Shown here: piece after piece, positions 47,259-56,805 of the stretch | Numbering within the stretch: position 1 is the stretch's first letter | Layout of the letters: each line of letters opens with the position of its first letter | Origin: Halopseudomonas laoshanensis | Lineage (GTDB): Bacteria > Pseudomonadota > Gammaproteobacteria > Pseudomonadales > Pseudomonadaceae | Assembly: GCF_008365385.1 (NCBI RefSeq) | Contig: NZ_QOVF01000002.1 | Span: forward strand, 1-64,000 | Direction of reading: 5' to 3' | DNA: 64,000 nt | Program-made: the position numbers and the translations under genes | The notes under the pieces: generated by a model | Database searches by the model: none | Told to the model about the DNA's origin: nothing | What the model saw: the letters and a program-made list of their open reading frames with translations, nothing else

Positions 47259-49225
47259 GCGTTACCCTCCACAGCCACTGCTGCAGCCTTGCGCTGACGA
47301 CCGCGCAACCGATAGCGCTTGTCGCTGGCGGCCAGCAGGCCGCCAAAGGTCATGAACAACGCGCCCAGCCAGATCCAGCGCACAAAGGGTTTGATGTGCA
47401 CACGCATGGCCCAGGCGTCACCGCCGAGCGGTTCGCCCATGGCGACGAACAGGTCGCGGGTCAGACCAGCGTGAATCGCCGCCTCGGTCATCAGCTGATT
47501 CTGTACGGTGTACAGGCGTTTCTCCGGACGCAGGGTGGTTATCTGCCGACCATCCCTGAAGACGTTGACCACCGCTTTGTCCGACTCCCAGTTGGAGCCT
47601 TCCAGGTGGCGCACACCTTCAAACTGAAAGCTGTAACCACCCAGCTCCAACTGATCACCCGGCACCATGCGCAGGTCGCGCTGGCTGTCGAACAGGCTCG
47701 CGCCTACAACGCCCACTGCGCAGACGGCGATGCCGATGTGCGCGAAGGTCATGCCCCAGTAACTGCGGGTAAGGCCCCTGAGGCCGGTGACGGTGCCCTT
47801 GTGGCGAATCTTGTTGCGTATATCCTTGATGCTCATGCCAACCACCCAGAACACCAGCAGGAGCATGCTGCCGACAGCCAGTTGGTGATCGCCGATCCAT
47901 ACCGCCAGAGCGACGGCGGCAATGGCCGCACCGACCAGCACCCACTTGAGCTGGCTGAACAACCATTTCACCGGCGTGTCCTTCCAGCGGCTGAGCATGC
48001 CCACGCCCATAGCCGCCATCAGCAGCGCCATCAATGGCAGGAAGAGCGCGTTGAAATACGGCGGGCCGACCGATACCAGCGTACCGCTGACGGCATCCAG
48101 CACCAGCGGATACAGGGTACCGAGCAGAATCATCAGCGCGGCCACCACCAGAATCACGTTATTGATCAGCAGAAAGGTTTCCCGCGACCAGAGTGCAAAG
48201 CCGATCTGACTCTTGACCACCGGCGCGCGCAGCGCATACAGCAACAGCGAGCCACCGACGACGACCAGCAGAAAACCGAGAATGAATACGCCGCGCTCGG
48301 GATCGGTAGCAAAGGCGTGCACCGAGGTCAGTACCCCGGAGCGGACCAGGAACGTACCCAACAGGCTAAGCGAGAAGGTGGCAATCGCCAGCAGCACCGT
48401 CCAGCTTTTGAACACACCGCGTTTTTCAGTCACTGCCAGCGAATGGATCAGCGCCGTACCCACCAGCCAGGGCATAAAGGACGCATTTTCCACCGGATCC
48501 CAGAACCACCAGCCGCCCCAGCCAAGCTCGTAATAGGCCCACCAGGAGCCAAGCGCGATACCCAGCGTCAGAAAAGCCCAGGCAATAATGGTCCAGGGGC
48601 GCGACCAGCGCGCCCAGGCCGCGTCCAGCCGACCGCCGAGCAGCGCGGCGATGGCGAAGGCAAAGGCCACAGAGAAGCCGACGTAACCCATGTAGAGCAT
48701 CGGCGGGTGGACGATCAGGCCGAAATCCTGCAGCAGCGGATTCAGATCGTTGCCATCCGCCGGGTAGAACGGCAGTTGCCGATCGAAGGGGTTGGAGGTC
48801 ATCAGCATGAACAGCAGAAAACCGACGCTGATCATGCCCATCACGGCCAGCACTCGGCTGAGCATCTCGTCGGGCAGATCGCGGGAGAAAATCGCAACGG
48901 CCAGTGTCCAGGTTGCGAGAATCAGTGCCCAGAGCAACAGGGATCCCTCGTGCCCGCCCCATACCGCGCTGACCCGGTAATACCAGGGCAACGCCGAATT
49001 CGAGTTGAGTGCGACATAGGTCACGCTGAAATCGTTGGTGACGAAGGCGTGTACCAGGCAGAGAAAAGCGAACAGCACAAACAGGCACTGGGCGATCGCC
49101 GCCGGCTGGGCGAAGCCCATGGCCAGGGAGTCGCCGCGCCATGCGCCATACAAAGGTACGGTCGCCTGCAGCACCGCCAGTACCAGGGCAATGATCAGCG
49201 CAATCTGGCCAAGCTCGGGAATCAT
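47255..49225 (-). CDS. ccmF: Heme lyase subunit CcmF
   Basis: 656 aa, about fifteen membrane helices. The WWD heme-handling motif is ELGWGGWWFWDPVENASFMPW, and periplasmic histidines flank it. It ligates heme from CcmE to apocytochrome c together with CcmH and CcmI. A 728-codon open frame on the opposite strand over this gene is a composition artefact. Confidence 0.96.
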   Translation of the reverse strand: MIPELGQIALIIALVLAVLQATVPLYGAWRGDSLAMGFAQPAAIAQCLFVLFAFLCLVHAFVTNDFSVTYVALNSNSALPWYYRVSAVWGGHEGSLLLWALILATWTLAVAIFSRDLPDEMLSRVLAVMGMISVGFLLFMLMTSNPFDRQLPFYPADGNDLNPLLQDFGLIVHPPMLYMGYVGFSVAFAFAIAALLGGRLDAAWARWSRPWTIIAWAFLTLGIALGSWWAYYELGWGGWWFWDPVENASFMPWLVGTALIHSLAVTEKRGVFKSWTVLLAIATFSLSLLGTFLVRSGVLTSVHAFATDPERGVFILGFLLVVVGGSLLLYALRAPVVKSQIGFALWSRETFLLINNVILVVAALMILLGTLYPLVLDAVSGTLVSVGPPYFNALFLPLMALLMAAMGVGMLSRWKDTPVKWLFSQLKWVLVGAAIAAVALAVWIGDHQLAVGSMLLLVFWVVGMSIKDIRNKIRHKGTVTGLRGLTRSYWGMTFAHIGIAVCAVGVVGASLFDSQRDLRMVPGDQLELGGYSFQFEGVRHLEGSNWESDKAVVNVFRDGRQITTLRPEKRLYTVQNQLMTEAAIHAGLTRDLFVAMGEPLGGDAWAMRVHIKPFVRWIWLGALFMTFGGLLAASDKRYRLRGRQRKAAAVAVEGNA

Positions 49226-49237
49226 CCTGCCTCCAAC

Positions 49238-49699
49238 TTAGTAGCCGGATGCCGCGTCGGCATCCCGCTTCATCTGATTAACTTTTTCCATCGCCTGCGC
49301 CACTTCCGGCGGCATGTATTCCTCATCATGCTTGGCCAGTACCTCGTCCGCCATCAGCATGCCATCGGTATTCACCCGGCCCAGCGCAACTATGCCCTGA
49401 CCCTCGCGAAACAGGTCGGGAAGAATGCCTGAATAAGAGACCAGCACCTGCTTGTCACCATCGGTCACTGCAAACTGCACTGCAAGGCTGTCAGGGTCGC
49501 GAGCGACGCTGCCATCCACCACCAAACCACCGGCGCGAATGCGGGCATTTACCGGCGCTTCTCCGTTGGCAATCTGGCTCGGCGTATAGAACAGATTGAT
49601 ATTCTGCTGCAAGGCCGTCAGAGCCAAAGCCACAGCAATGCCGACCCCCGCCATAACCAACAGAATCAACCAGAGTTTTTTCTTGCGCTGCGGATGCAT
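49238..49699 (-). CDS. ccmE: Heme chaperone CcmE
   Basis: 153 aa. N-terminal membrane anchor ([22 protein letters not shown]), beta-barrel heme chaperone domain and the covalent heme-binding His124 in [13 protein letters not shown]. The start codon overlaps the ccmD stop (TAATG). Confidence 0.95.
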   Translation of the reverse strand: MHPQRKKKLWLILLVMAGVGIAVALALTALQQNINLFYTPSQIANGEAPVNARIRAGGLVVDGSVARDPDSLAVQFAVTDGDKQVLVSYSGILPDLFREGQGIVALGRVNTDGMLMADEVLAKHDEEYMPPEVAQAMEKVNQMKRDADAASGY

Positions 49700-49866
49700 T
49701 ACACCTCTCCCCGGCGCCGACGACGCGCTTCCACTTCAACCAACCGGCGGTGCGCCAGCATCGGCTGAACCACATTCAGTGCCAGCACTACTGCAGTAAT
49801 CAGATAAGCCGACCAGACATAGGGGCCATGGCCATCCATGGCCAGCCACTGAGCAAAGCTTGTCAT
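49699..49866 (-). CDS. ccmD: Heme exporter protein CcmD
   Basis: 55 aa. Sequence begins [18 protein letters not shown], then one membrane helix ([19 protein letters not shown]) and a basic tail ending ARRRRRGEV. That is the CcmD pattern: one helix, then a charged cytoplasmic tail. It releases holo-CcmE from CcmC. Both ends overlap neighbours by start/stop fusion (ATGA with ccmC, TAATG with ccmE). Confidence 0.9.
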   Translation of the reverse strand: MTSFAQWLAMDGHGPYVWSAYLITAVVLALNVVQPMLAHRRLVEVEARRRRRGEV

Positions 49867-50606
49867 GAAGATTTCTCCATCAGGTCACGTACCCAGCGTG
49901 TTTTGTGCTCCCGGCGCAGCACCTCTAGGCGCATGCGCATCAGCAGGCTTACGGTGAACAAGGCATAAAAACCCAGCACCGTGAGCAGCAGCGGGAACCA
50001 CATTTCAATGGGCATCGCCGGTTTTTCAGTAATCTTGAAGGTGGCGGGCTGGTGCAGCGTGTTCCACCAGTCCACCGAATACTTGATGATCGGAATGTTC
50101 ACCACGCCAACAATGGCCAGTACCGCCGTGGCCTTGGCCGCAGTTTCCCGATTGCTGATCGCCTGGCCCAGGGCGATGATGCCGAAATACAGGAACAATA
50201 AAATCAGCATTGATGTCAGGCGGGCATCCCAGACCCAATAGGTACCCCAGGTCGGCTTGCCCCAGATTGCGCCGGTCACCAGCGCCAGAAAGGTCATCCA
50301 GGCACCAATCGGAGCCGCGCACTGCAGTGCCACGTCAGCCAGCTTCATGCGCCAGACCAGGCCGACAATACCGGCAACGGCGAGCATGACATAGCAGGAT
50401 TGGGCGACGAAAGCCGCAGGCACATGAATATAGATAATCCGAAAACTGTTGCCCTGCTGGTAATCCTGGGGCGCAAACACCAGACCCCAGACGACACCGA
50501 CGCCGAGCAGCACTACCGTCGCCACAACGAACCAGGGCAACCAGCGACTACTGATGTCATAGAACCATTTGGGCGAACCCAGCTTGTGGAAAAAACTCCA
50601 GTTCAT
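49863..50606 (-). CDS. ccmC: Heme exporter protein CcmC
   Basis: 247 aa from the ATG at 50606 ([16 protein letters not shown]), the usual CcmC start; an ATG 24 bases upstream overlaps ccmB and is less likely. Six membrane helices and the WWD motif [22 protein letters not shown]. It attaches heme to CcmE in the periplasm. Confidence 0.94.
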   Translation of the reverse strand: MNWSFFHKLGSPKWFYDISSRWLPWFVVATVVLLGVGVVWGLVFAPQDYQQGNSFRIIYIHVPAAFVAQSCYVMLAVAGIVGLVWRMKLADVALQCAAPIGAWMTFLALVTGAIWGKPTWGTYWVWDARLTSMLILLFLYFGIIALGQAISNRETAAKATAVLAIVGVVNIPIIKYSVDWWNTLHQPATFKITEKPAMPIEMWFPLLLTVLGFYALFTVSLLMRMRLEVLRREHKTRWVRDLMEKSS

Positions 50607-50622
50607 TTTCCCGCTTCTCCGC

Positions 50623-51297
50623 TCATTCACTCACCCCGATGCGCAGACCCGCGGCAATGGCCAGCGGTGCCAGACTCAGACTCAGCACGGCCAGACAGCC
50701 TAACCACAAGGCATAGCCTGCAACCGGCAAACCCTGCATGGCGGCCTCGACCGCCCCGGTCCCCAGAATTAGCACCGGAATGTACAGGGGCAGGATCAAT
50801 AGGGCCAGCAATACCCCGCCGGTTTTCAGTCCTACCGTCAACGCTGCGCCAACCGCACCGAGCAGACTCAGCACCGGCGTGCCCAGAAACAGACTCAGAC
50901 ACAGCACCGGCAGCACCGACACTGGCAGCGACAGCATCAAACCGAAAAGCGGCGCGAGCATTACCAGAGCCAGACCACTGATCAGCCAATGATGCAGCAC
51001 CTTGACCAGCACCATAACCGCCAGGGGATGTGGGGACAGTACCCACTGTTCCAGCGAACCATCTTCGTAGTCGCTGCGGAACATGCCATCCAGCGACAAC
51101 AATGTGGCAAGCAACGCCGCCACCCAGATCACGCCTGGCGCCATAGTCCGCAGCATGTTGGGCTCGGGGCCCACTGCCAGCGGGAACAGACTGATCACAA
51201 TGGCAAAGAACACCAGCGGGTTCAGCAAGTCACCCGGCCGGCGCCAGGCCAAACGCCATTCCCGACAGAACAGTAACCAGACGATCTGCCGCATCAA
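50623..51297 (-). CDS. ccmB: Heme exporter ABC permease CcmB
   Basis: 224 aa, six hydrophobic helices. [35 protein letters not shown] is the family N-terminus. Partner of the CcmA ATPase in the CcmABCD complex that frees holo-CcmE. Overlaps ccmA by 4 bp. Confidence 0.94.
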   Translation of the reverse strand: MMRQIVWLLFCREWRLAWRRPGDLLNPLVFFAIVISLFPLAVGPEPNMLRTMAPGVIWVAALLATLLSLDGMFRSDYEDGSLEQWVLSPHPLAVMVLVKVLHHWLISGLALVMLAPLFGLMLSLPVSVLPVLCLSLFLGTPVLSLLGAVGAALTVGLKTGGVLLALLILPLYIPVLILGTGAVEAAMQGLPVAGYALWLGCLAVLSLSLAPLAIAAGLRIGVSE

Positions 51298-51929
51298 GCC
51301 ACCTGACCCAGATCCAGGGTACGCAACCCCGGTAGGTGATCAAGGCTGTGATGCGTAGTCAGTACTACCGTGCCGCCGCGCGCTGCATGCGCCAACAGAT
51401 GCTGCTCCAGCGTCGCCACCCCGGCCCGGTCAATCGCGGTGAAAGGTTCATCCAGAATCCACACCGGATGCGCCTCCAGATACAACCTTGCAAGCGCGAC
51501 ACGGCGCTGCTGCCCTGCGGACAAATGATGGCAAGGCACGTCCTCGAATCCACGCAGCCCAACCTGTTCCAGCGCCTGCCAGATCGCAGCAGTGCCAACT
51601 GGCTGACTGAGGGCGCACAGCCAAGCCAGATTCTCTTCAGCGCTCAACGCACCTTTGACCGCCGGCGCATGGCCGATAAACAACCGATCATGCCGCCAAC
51701 GCTCACGCCCGACTGGCTGAAAAACCGATTCAGCGCCGTAGCGAATATCCCCCGCCGCCGGGAGTAACAAACCGGCCAGTATGCGCAGCAAGCTGGTCTT
51801 GCCCGACCCATTGGGGCCAGCGACCTGCAAGACTTCCCCCGGCTGCAGTTGCACAGACACTCCATCAAACAACTCACGCTGATCGCGTTCGCAGGCAAGT
51901 TCATGCAAGGTGATGGGCAGTGTCTTCAA
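51294..51929 (-). CDS. ccmA: Heme exporter ABC ATPase CcmA
   Basis: 211 aa. Walker [19 protein letters not shown], signature [15 protein letters not shown], Walker [13 protein letters not shown] and the switch histidine in LTTHHSL. First gene of ccmABCDEFGHI; the 197-bp gap to the divergent fliK gene should hold the operon promoter, but I cannot pick one confidently. Confidence 0.94.
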   Translation of the reverse strand: MKTLPITLHELACERDQRELFDGVSVQLQPGEVLQVAGPNGSGKTSLLRILAGLLLPAAGDIRYGAESVFQPVGRERWRHDRLFIGHAPAVKGALSAEENLAWLCALSQPVGTAAIWQALEQVGLRGFEDVPCHHLSAGQQRRVALARLYLEAHPVWILDEPFTAIDRAGVATLEQHLLAHAARGGTVVLTTHHSLDHLPGLRTLDLGQVA

Positions 51930-52126
51930 CTGTTCTCCAGCCTTATTCCTAACGTAGCCAGGCTCTGAGCCTGGAAATGTTCATGTTTGCCAACAATCGG
52001 CCGCTAACTATTACAGGGCCGCTTGGCCAGGCACCGACGCGCAACGGCGGGTACTTGCGGCAGGCTGTGCCATTATACATACAGCCCCCCTGACAAGGAC
52101 CGTGATTTACGTCAACATGTGACTAC

Positions 52127-53806
52127 ATGAGCGCCGATTTCAGACTACCCCCCAGCACGCCCAGCCCCTCAGTAACGGGGCCTGTAGCCAGGCCGGCAGA
52201 CCCCGCCGCCGTGGCTTTGCAACTGCTGCGTCCGATTGACGCACTGCTGTTCCCACCTGGGCAAACCACTCGCGCGGAAGTACTCACCAGTACGCCAAAG
52301 GGAGGTGAGTTTGAACTCTTGTTGCGCTTAGCGCAAAACACTACGGCGCCGGCACAACAGGTAGTGGCCACCAGCCCCAGAGCGGTACCCAGCGGCGCAG
52401 CGCTGGTGCTGCAGGCGATCAGCCAAACCCAACTAATGGCCGTGCTGCAGCCCTCCGGCAAAGCACCTGCTGCAGAAATGCTGACGCGCCTTGACCCCGC
52501 CGTGTTTCCACCGGGCTCCAGCGTCCAGGCCCAGGTGGTCAGCCAGCAAGTGCTGGCGCAGGGTGAGCAGCAACGTTTTGCGATCATTGCCCGGCTGCTG
52601 GAAGGCGCGGCCAGTGGCAGCAGCCTGAGCCTGACTAGCAGCAAGCCTCTGGATCCCGGCACGCTGATTACCGCGCTGGTGGGCAGCCAGGGCGAGCTGC
52701 GCATTCCCGACCCTGCCCGCCAGCAATTGACCCTGGCGTTGTTGCAGGGGTTGAAAGATAGCCTGCAACGTCAGGGCTCGTCCGAGCCTTTATTCAACAG
52801 TTTGCAGAAGCTTAGTCAGAGTCTCGGCCAAACCCCGGGTCAGAGCGCCGCGCCTGGAGTAGCGGCGCCAGCCATGCCGGCTAGCGTGCAAAGTGCCATG
52901 CAGCAGGTGCTTCAGCAGGTCGCTTCGTTACAGCAACTGATGACCCCCGCTGGCGTGGAACAGGCTGTGCAGCGCAGTGGCGCCTTTCTTGAACCCAACC
53001 TCGCGCAACTGGCTGGACTGTTGAAGGGTGCTGCCGCCGAAACGGCTGCGGCTCCCGCCGGGACTAATCCCAGCCCGGCGTTGAGCAAGTTGCTGGCCGC
53101 GCTATCCACTTTGCCGGTCAGCCCTGCTACTCCGCCGCTACCGGGTGCCGATCTGAAGGCGTCGTTGATTCACCTGGCCATCAGTCTGCAGCAGCAATTA
53201 TCACCTGGCGCGATCAAGGAACTGGCCTTGCCCTTCAGCCCCTGGAAACAGGGCGCCGGCGGGGCCACCGAACAAAGCTTTCCAGTAGCCAGCCGGGTGG
53301 TTCAAGGCATGACCGACGCGCCGGATCTCGGCGCCCTGCTGCGCCTGACCGCGGCGTTACTGTCGCGGATCCAGCACCATCAACTGCAAAGTCTCGGTCA
53401 GTCGCAAAGCTTTTCCGATGGCAGCAGCCAGACCGTCTGGCAGTTGGAAATTCCTGTGCGTGATGGCCAACAGTTCAGTCATGTACAGGTACGCATTCAG
53501 CGCGATGACAGTGCACCCGAGGCGCGGCAGGTGGAAAAAACTCCGCATTGGGAGGTCCGTCTGGCCTTTAACCTGGACCAGCTGGGCAGCCTGCAAGCGA
53601 TCGCCAAGCTCTACAAGGGGCGGGTTAGCAGTGAGTTCTGGGCCGAACAGCCACAGACGCTCTCCCTGCTAGACGGCGAACTGCGTCTGTTGCGTGACCG
53701 CTTGCTGGCGAAAGGGCTGGATGTCGGGGAGCTGAGTTGCCACCAGGGCATGCCGCCACAACCCAATCAGGCGCTGCAACAGCGCTGGATTGATGAGGTG
53801 ACATGA
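52127..53806 (+). CDS. fliK: Flagellar hook-length control protein FliK-like
   Basis: 559 aa. A long low-complexity region rich in Gln, Ala, Pro and Ser (about 1-400) and a C-terminal Flg_hook domain (about 440-540) with WQLEIPVRDGQQFSHVQVRIQRDD and FNLDQLGSLQAIAKLYKGRVSSEFWAE. FliK acts as ruler and switch for hook export. Position next to an FlhB-like gene supports a role in the export switch. Pseudomonads often carry a second, canonical fliK in the fli cluster, so this may be the accessory copy. Confidence 0.78.
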   Translation: MSADFRLPPSTPSPSVTGPVARPADPAAVALQLLRPIDALLFPPGQTTRAEVLTSTPKGGEFELLLRLAQNTTAPAQQVVATSPRAVPSGAALVLQAISQTQLMAVLQPSGKAPAAEMLTRLDPAVFPPGSSVQAQVVSQQVLAQGEQQRFAIIARLLEGAASGSSLSLTSSKPLDPGTLITALVGSQGELRIPDPARQQLTLALLQGLKDSLQRQGSSEPLFNSLQKLSQSLGQTPGQSAAPGVAAPAMPASVQSAMQQVLQQVASLQQLMTPAGVEQAVQRSGAFLEPNLAQLAGLLKGAAAETAAAPAGTNPSPALSKLLAALSTLPVSPATPPLPGADLKASLIHLAISLQQQLSPGAIKELALPFSPWKQGAGGATEQSFPVASRVVQGMTDAPDLGALLRLTAALLSRIQHHQLQSLGQSQSFSDGSSQTVWQLEIPVRDGQQFSHVQVRIQRDDSAPEARQVEKTPHWEVRLAFNLDQLGSLQAIAKLYKGRVSSEFWAEQPQTLSLLDGELRLLRDRLLAKGLDVGELSCHQGMPPQPNQALQQRWIDEVT

Positions 53807-54093
53807 TGCACAAGCCCCGTGAAGCCATTGCGCTGGTGTATGACGGTGATCAGGCCCCGACCCTGACAGCCAAGGGTGAGGGTGATCTGGCCGAGCAGAT
53901 TATTGAGCTGGCGATGGCCTACGAAGTGCCCATCTACGAGAACGCAGAACTGGCCAGCGTCCTGGCGCGGCTGGAGCTCGGCGACCAGATTCCTGAAGCG
54001 CTATACCGGACTATTGCCGAGATCATTGCCTTTGCCTGGTATCTCAAGGGCAAAAGGCCGGACGGCTTTGTGGAGCCAGAAGAGGAAATCTAG
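53803..54093 (+). CDS. FlhB C-terminal-like protein (FhlB type)
   Basis: 96 aa. It matches the cytoplasmic C-terminal domain of the export switch protein FlhB (ELAMAYEVPIYENAELASVLARLELGDQIPEALYRTIAEIIAFAWYLKG), but the autocleavage motif NPTH is absent; the corresponding strand reads EAIALVYDGD. No membrane domain. Its start overlaps the fliK stop by 4 bp. Likely an accessory of flagellar export that can replace part of FlhB-C, as known for FlhB-like small proteins. Confidence 0.82.
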   Translation: MMHKPREAIALVYDGDQAPTLTAKGEGDLAEQIIELAMAYEVPIYENAELASVLARLELGDQIPEALYRTIAEIIAFAWYLKGKRPDGFVEPEEEI

Positions 54094-54107
54094 AGATTGT
54101 GAACCGC

Positions 54108-54515
54108 TCAGGGCTTACGCGCGGCGTGTAACTTGGCAACCAGCTCGGCTTCAGCCTTGGACAGCCCGCAGGATTGAGTGAGGTCCTCCACACTGGCGCC
54201 CAGACCGACCAGGCGGGCAGCCTGATTGTACGGCAGGGACTGGGGGTCGGTTTGTTCGATGCGCATCTGTTTGTCTTCGATACGCTTGAGCTGGTCGCGT
54301 AGCGCAACCAGCTCCTCACCCATGCGAATACTGCCTTGCTGGTAAGTCAGCACTTCGGTTTTAAGTTGCTGAATGCGTTCGAGCTGCTGGCTATCCTGCT
54401 GCATGACCCTGCCACCCAGGCGCTTGAGCTGCAGATACACAGCTACGAAGGCCGCGAGCAATACCCCGAGGCCCAAACCCAGTAACAACATAAGCCATGC
54501 GCCAGACTCGAGCAT
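54108..54515 (-). CDS. DUF2802 domain-containing protein
   Basis: 135 aa from the ATG at 54515; an in-frame ATG 30 bases earlier would overlap cheW. N-terminal membrane helix LMLLLGLGLGVLLAAFVAVYLQ, coiled coil (RLGGRVMQQDSQQLERIQQLKTEV), and a C-terminal segment LPYNQAARLVGLGASVEDLTQSCGLSKAEAELV resembling a helix-turn-helix. Conserved in pseudomonads at the end of the chemotaxis operon. Function unknown. Confidence 0.82.
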   Translation of the reverse strand: MLESGAWLMLLLGLGLGVLLAAFVAVYLQLKRLGGRVMQQDSQQLERIQQLKTEVLTYQQGSIRMGEELVALRDQLKRIEDKQMRIEQTDPQSLPYNQAARLVGLGASVEDLTQSCGLSKAEAELVAKLHAARKP

Positions 54516-54520
54516 GGTGA

Positions 54521-55000
54521 TCAGAAGCCCTGCAACTCGGCCCACTCATCCTCGGTCATCATCTTTTCCAGATCGACCAGGATCAGCAGTTCGTTGTTCT
54601 TGTTGCACACGCCCTGGATGAATTTGGCCGACTCATCAGTGCCGACGTTAGGCGCGGTTTCGATCTCCGACTGACGCAGATAAACCACTTCGGCAACGCT
54701 GTCGACCAGAATGCCAACCACCTGCTTGTCCGCCTCGATGATCACGATGCGGGTATTGTCGGTGATCGGTGCGGGGGTCAAACCAAAACGCTGACGCGTG
54801 TCGATCACCGTCACCACATTGCCCCGCAGGTTGATGATGCCCAACACATAAGAGGGCGCACCTGGGACCGGCGCAATCTCGGTGTGGCGCAATACTTCCT
54901 GCACCTGCATGACATTGATGCCATAGGTCTCGTTATCGAGGCGGAAGGTCACCCATTGCAGGATCGGATCTTCAGCGCCCTGTGCGGTATTGTTTTTCAT
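54521..55000 (-). CDS. cheW: Chemotaxis coupling protein CheW
   Basis: 159 aa. CheW SH3-like fold: LQWVTFRLDNETYGINVMQVQEVLRHTEIAPVPGAPSYVLGIINLRGNVVTVIDTRQRFGL is the full canonical core. It joins chemoreceptors to CheA. Seventh downstream of cheA in the minus-strand operon, 82 bp after the CheW-domain partner gene. Confidence 0.94.
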   Translation of the reverse strand: MKNNTAQGAEDPILQWVTFRLDNETYGINVMQVQEVLRHTEIAPVPGAPSYVLGIINLRGNVVTVIDTRQRFGLTPAPITDNTRIVIIEADKQVVGILVDSVAEVVYLRQSEIETAPNVGTDESAKFIQGVCNKNNELLILVDLEKMMTEDEWAELQGF

Positions 55001-55082
55001 TCTCTAGCTTCCCGATCTTCATTGATGCCGATCCGGCTCACACGCCGGTACCAAGTCACTCATTATCATCAGGCCCTGACGC

Positions 55083-55835
55083 TCACGCCAGTGCCCGCTC
55101 TCCTTTTGCGCCCTGCTGGGTCTTTGCACCGGCGGCAATCAAGCCTGCCAATGCCGAGACATCCACCAGCGCACACATATGTTCAATCACCGTACCCGCC
55201 AGCCAGGGGCGTTTGCCTTCCTGCGAGCGCCACTTGACCTGTTCGGGTGTCAACTTTACGGACTTGCTCACATCATGCACGGCAAGGCCCCAGTCATAAC
55301 CCTGTACCGAGATAACAAAGCGCAAATCATTCTGCAATTCAGGTACATAGCGTTCGGGCATGACCCAGCGCGCGGTATCCAGCACTTTCAAGTTACCCGC
55401 TGAGGTTGGCATGATGCCGAGAAACCAGTCAGGTTGGCCGAACAGCGGGGTTATCTCGCTTTCCAGCGGATGAATGGTCCCGAGTAGAATCAACGGGACT
55501 GCCAAAGTCAAACCACCCACATTGAACAACAATGCTTCGAACGGCTGCTCACGCCACTGCGGTTGCTCAACCAGAGGCGGCGCACTTTCGACCTCGACCG
55601 GCAGCTCGACCGCGTCGACGCTTACCACCGCAACCTCGACCGTGGTGGTTTCAAGAACCGCCCTGCTGATCTCCGCCGTTGGCGGTTCAGCGTACTCCAC
55701 CGGCGCAGCAGCAGTGGGCGCTTCAAGCTCCTCGGCGAGGCTCAAATCCTCAATTGCATCCTGCAACAGTGCATCCAGATAACTCTGAATGGTCTGTTGC
55801 GGGCTGAACTGCTGTACGGGCAAGGGTTTGGTCAT
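55083..55835 (-). CDS. CheW-domain protein (polar chemotaxis partner)
   Basis: 250 aa. N-terminal 100 residues are Ala/Glu/Val-rich and disordered (EELEAPTAAAPVEYAEPP), followed by a divergent CheW domain (FEALLFNVGGLTLAVPLILLGTIHPL...WFLGIMPTSAGNLKVLDTARWVMPER). It is encoded beside a ParA-like gene, like ParP, which links chemotaxis arrays to the cell pole with ParC in vibrios and pseudomonads. The ParP equivalence is inferred from position and layout. Confidence 0.85.
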   Translation of the reverse strand: MTKPLPVQQFSPQQTIQSYLDALLQDAIEDLSLAEELEAPTAAAPVEYAEPPTAEISRAVLETTTVEVAVVSVDAVELPVEVESAPPLVEQPQWREQPFEALLFNVGGLTLAVPLILLGTIHPLESEITPLFGQPDWFLGIMPTSAGNLKVLDTARWVMPERYVPELQNDLRFVISVQGYDWGLAVHDVSKSVKLTPEQVKWRSQEGKRPWLAGTVIEHMCALVDVSALAGLIAAGAKTQQGAKGERALA

Positions 55836-55918
55836 GGCTCGCTTTTACGGAAATGTATTTGCTATCAGGCTATCAATGAGTATCGGCTGAGAACCGCTCA
55901 GCATTAACAGTAATTGCA

Positions 55919-56713
55919 TCAAGCCACTTGTTCACGACGCGGCACCGCCTGAGCCAACAGGTAGCGCAACAAAGCGCGGTAGGCCAACACGCCACGCGCG
56001 CCAGCGTCCACTCTGGAGGGCACCAGGCCAGCCAGACTGGCATCGCGCAGCTTGGTATCAATAGGCACATAAGCCTGCCACAGGTGATCTGGATAATCAC
56101 GCCGCAACATCCGCAAGGTACTCAGTGACGCCTGGGTACGCCGATCAAACAGGGTGGGCACTATGGTGTACGGCAACGCTTGCTTGCGTGAGCGGTTGAC
56201 CATGTCCAGCGTATGCACCATGCGTTCCAGACCTTTCATCGCCAGGAATTCGGTCTGTACCGGAATGACCAATTGCTCGCACGCCGCCAGCGCATTGATC
56301 ATCGACACCCCCAACAGCGGCGGGCTGTCGATCAGCACAAACTGGTAGTCATCCCAGAGCTGCGCCAGCGCACGTGACAGCACCAGACCAAAGCCACCCT
56401 GCGCGGCAGACTGCCGCTCGAGCGTGGCAAGTGAGGTGCTGGAGGGTAGCAGGCGAATATTCTCGTGGCTGGTGTTCAATAGCAGCGCCTGTGCCAGCCC
56501 TTCGGGAACCTGACCCTTGTGCTGAAACAGATTGAAGACACTACTGGTCAGGCTGTCTGGATCATGCCCGAAGTAACTGGTCATCGAGCCGTGCGGATCC
56601 AGGTCGACCACCAGTACCTTCTGCCCCTGGTCTGCCAGCAGGCCAGCCAACGCCACTGCGGTCGTGGTTTTACCCACGCCGCCTTTTTGATTGGCCACTG
56701 CCCAGACTTTCAT
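55919..56713 (-). CDS. ParA-like ATPase of the chemotaxis cluster (ParC type)
   Basis: 264 aa from the ATG at 56713, which follows GGAGGAAGGTT. Deviant Walker A KGGVGKTTT, Walker A' VLIDSPPLLGV and the Walker B-like strand. It probably positions chemotaxis arrays at the cell pole rather than chromosomes or plasmids, because it sits between motD and the CheW-domain gene. An upstream in-frame ATG would add 15 residues without a ribosome site. Confidence 0.9.
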   Translation of the reverse strand: MKVWAVANQKGGVGKTTTAVALAGLLADQGQKVLVVDLDPHGSMTSYFGHDPDSLTSSVFNLFQHKGQVPEGLAQALLLNTSHENIRLLPSSTSLATLERQSAAQGGFGLVLSRALAQLWDDYQFVLIDSPPLLGVSMINALAACEQLVIPVQTEFLAMKGLERMVHTLDMVNRSRKQALPYTIVPTLFDRRTQASLSTLRMLRRDYPDHLWQAYVPIDTKLRDASLAGLVPSRVDAGARGVLAYRALLRYLLAQAVPRREQVA

Positions 56714-56805
56714 AACCTTCCTCCGGGGATATGCTTCCGACATATCGGCGCACCCCACCTACGACAACAAAATGACGCTGCACCCACGGGTGCCAATTGA
56801 ATCCT

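Noticed and set aside
47246-49432. 728-codon plus-strand open frame over ccmF and ccmE
   Set aside because: It lies wholly antisense to ccmF, a gene with clear motifs. Its translation is rich in His, Gln and Arg with no family features, which is typical of a shadow frame in GC-rich DNA.
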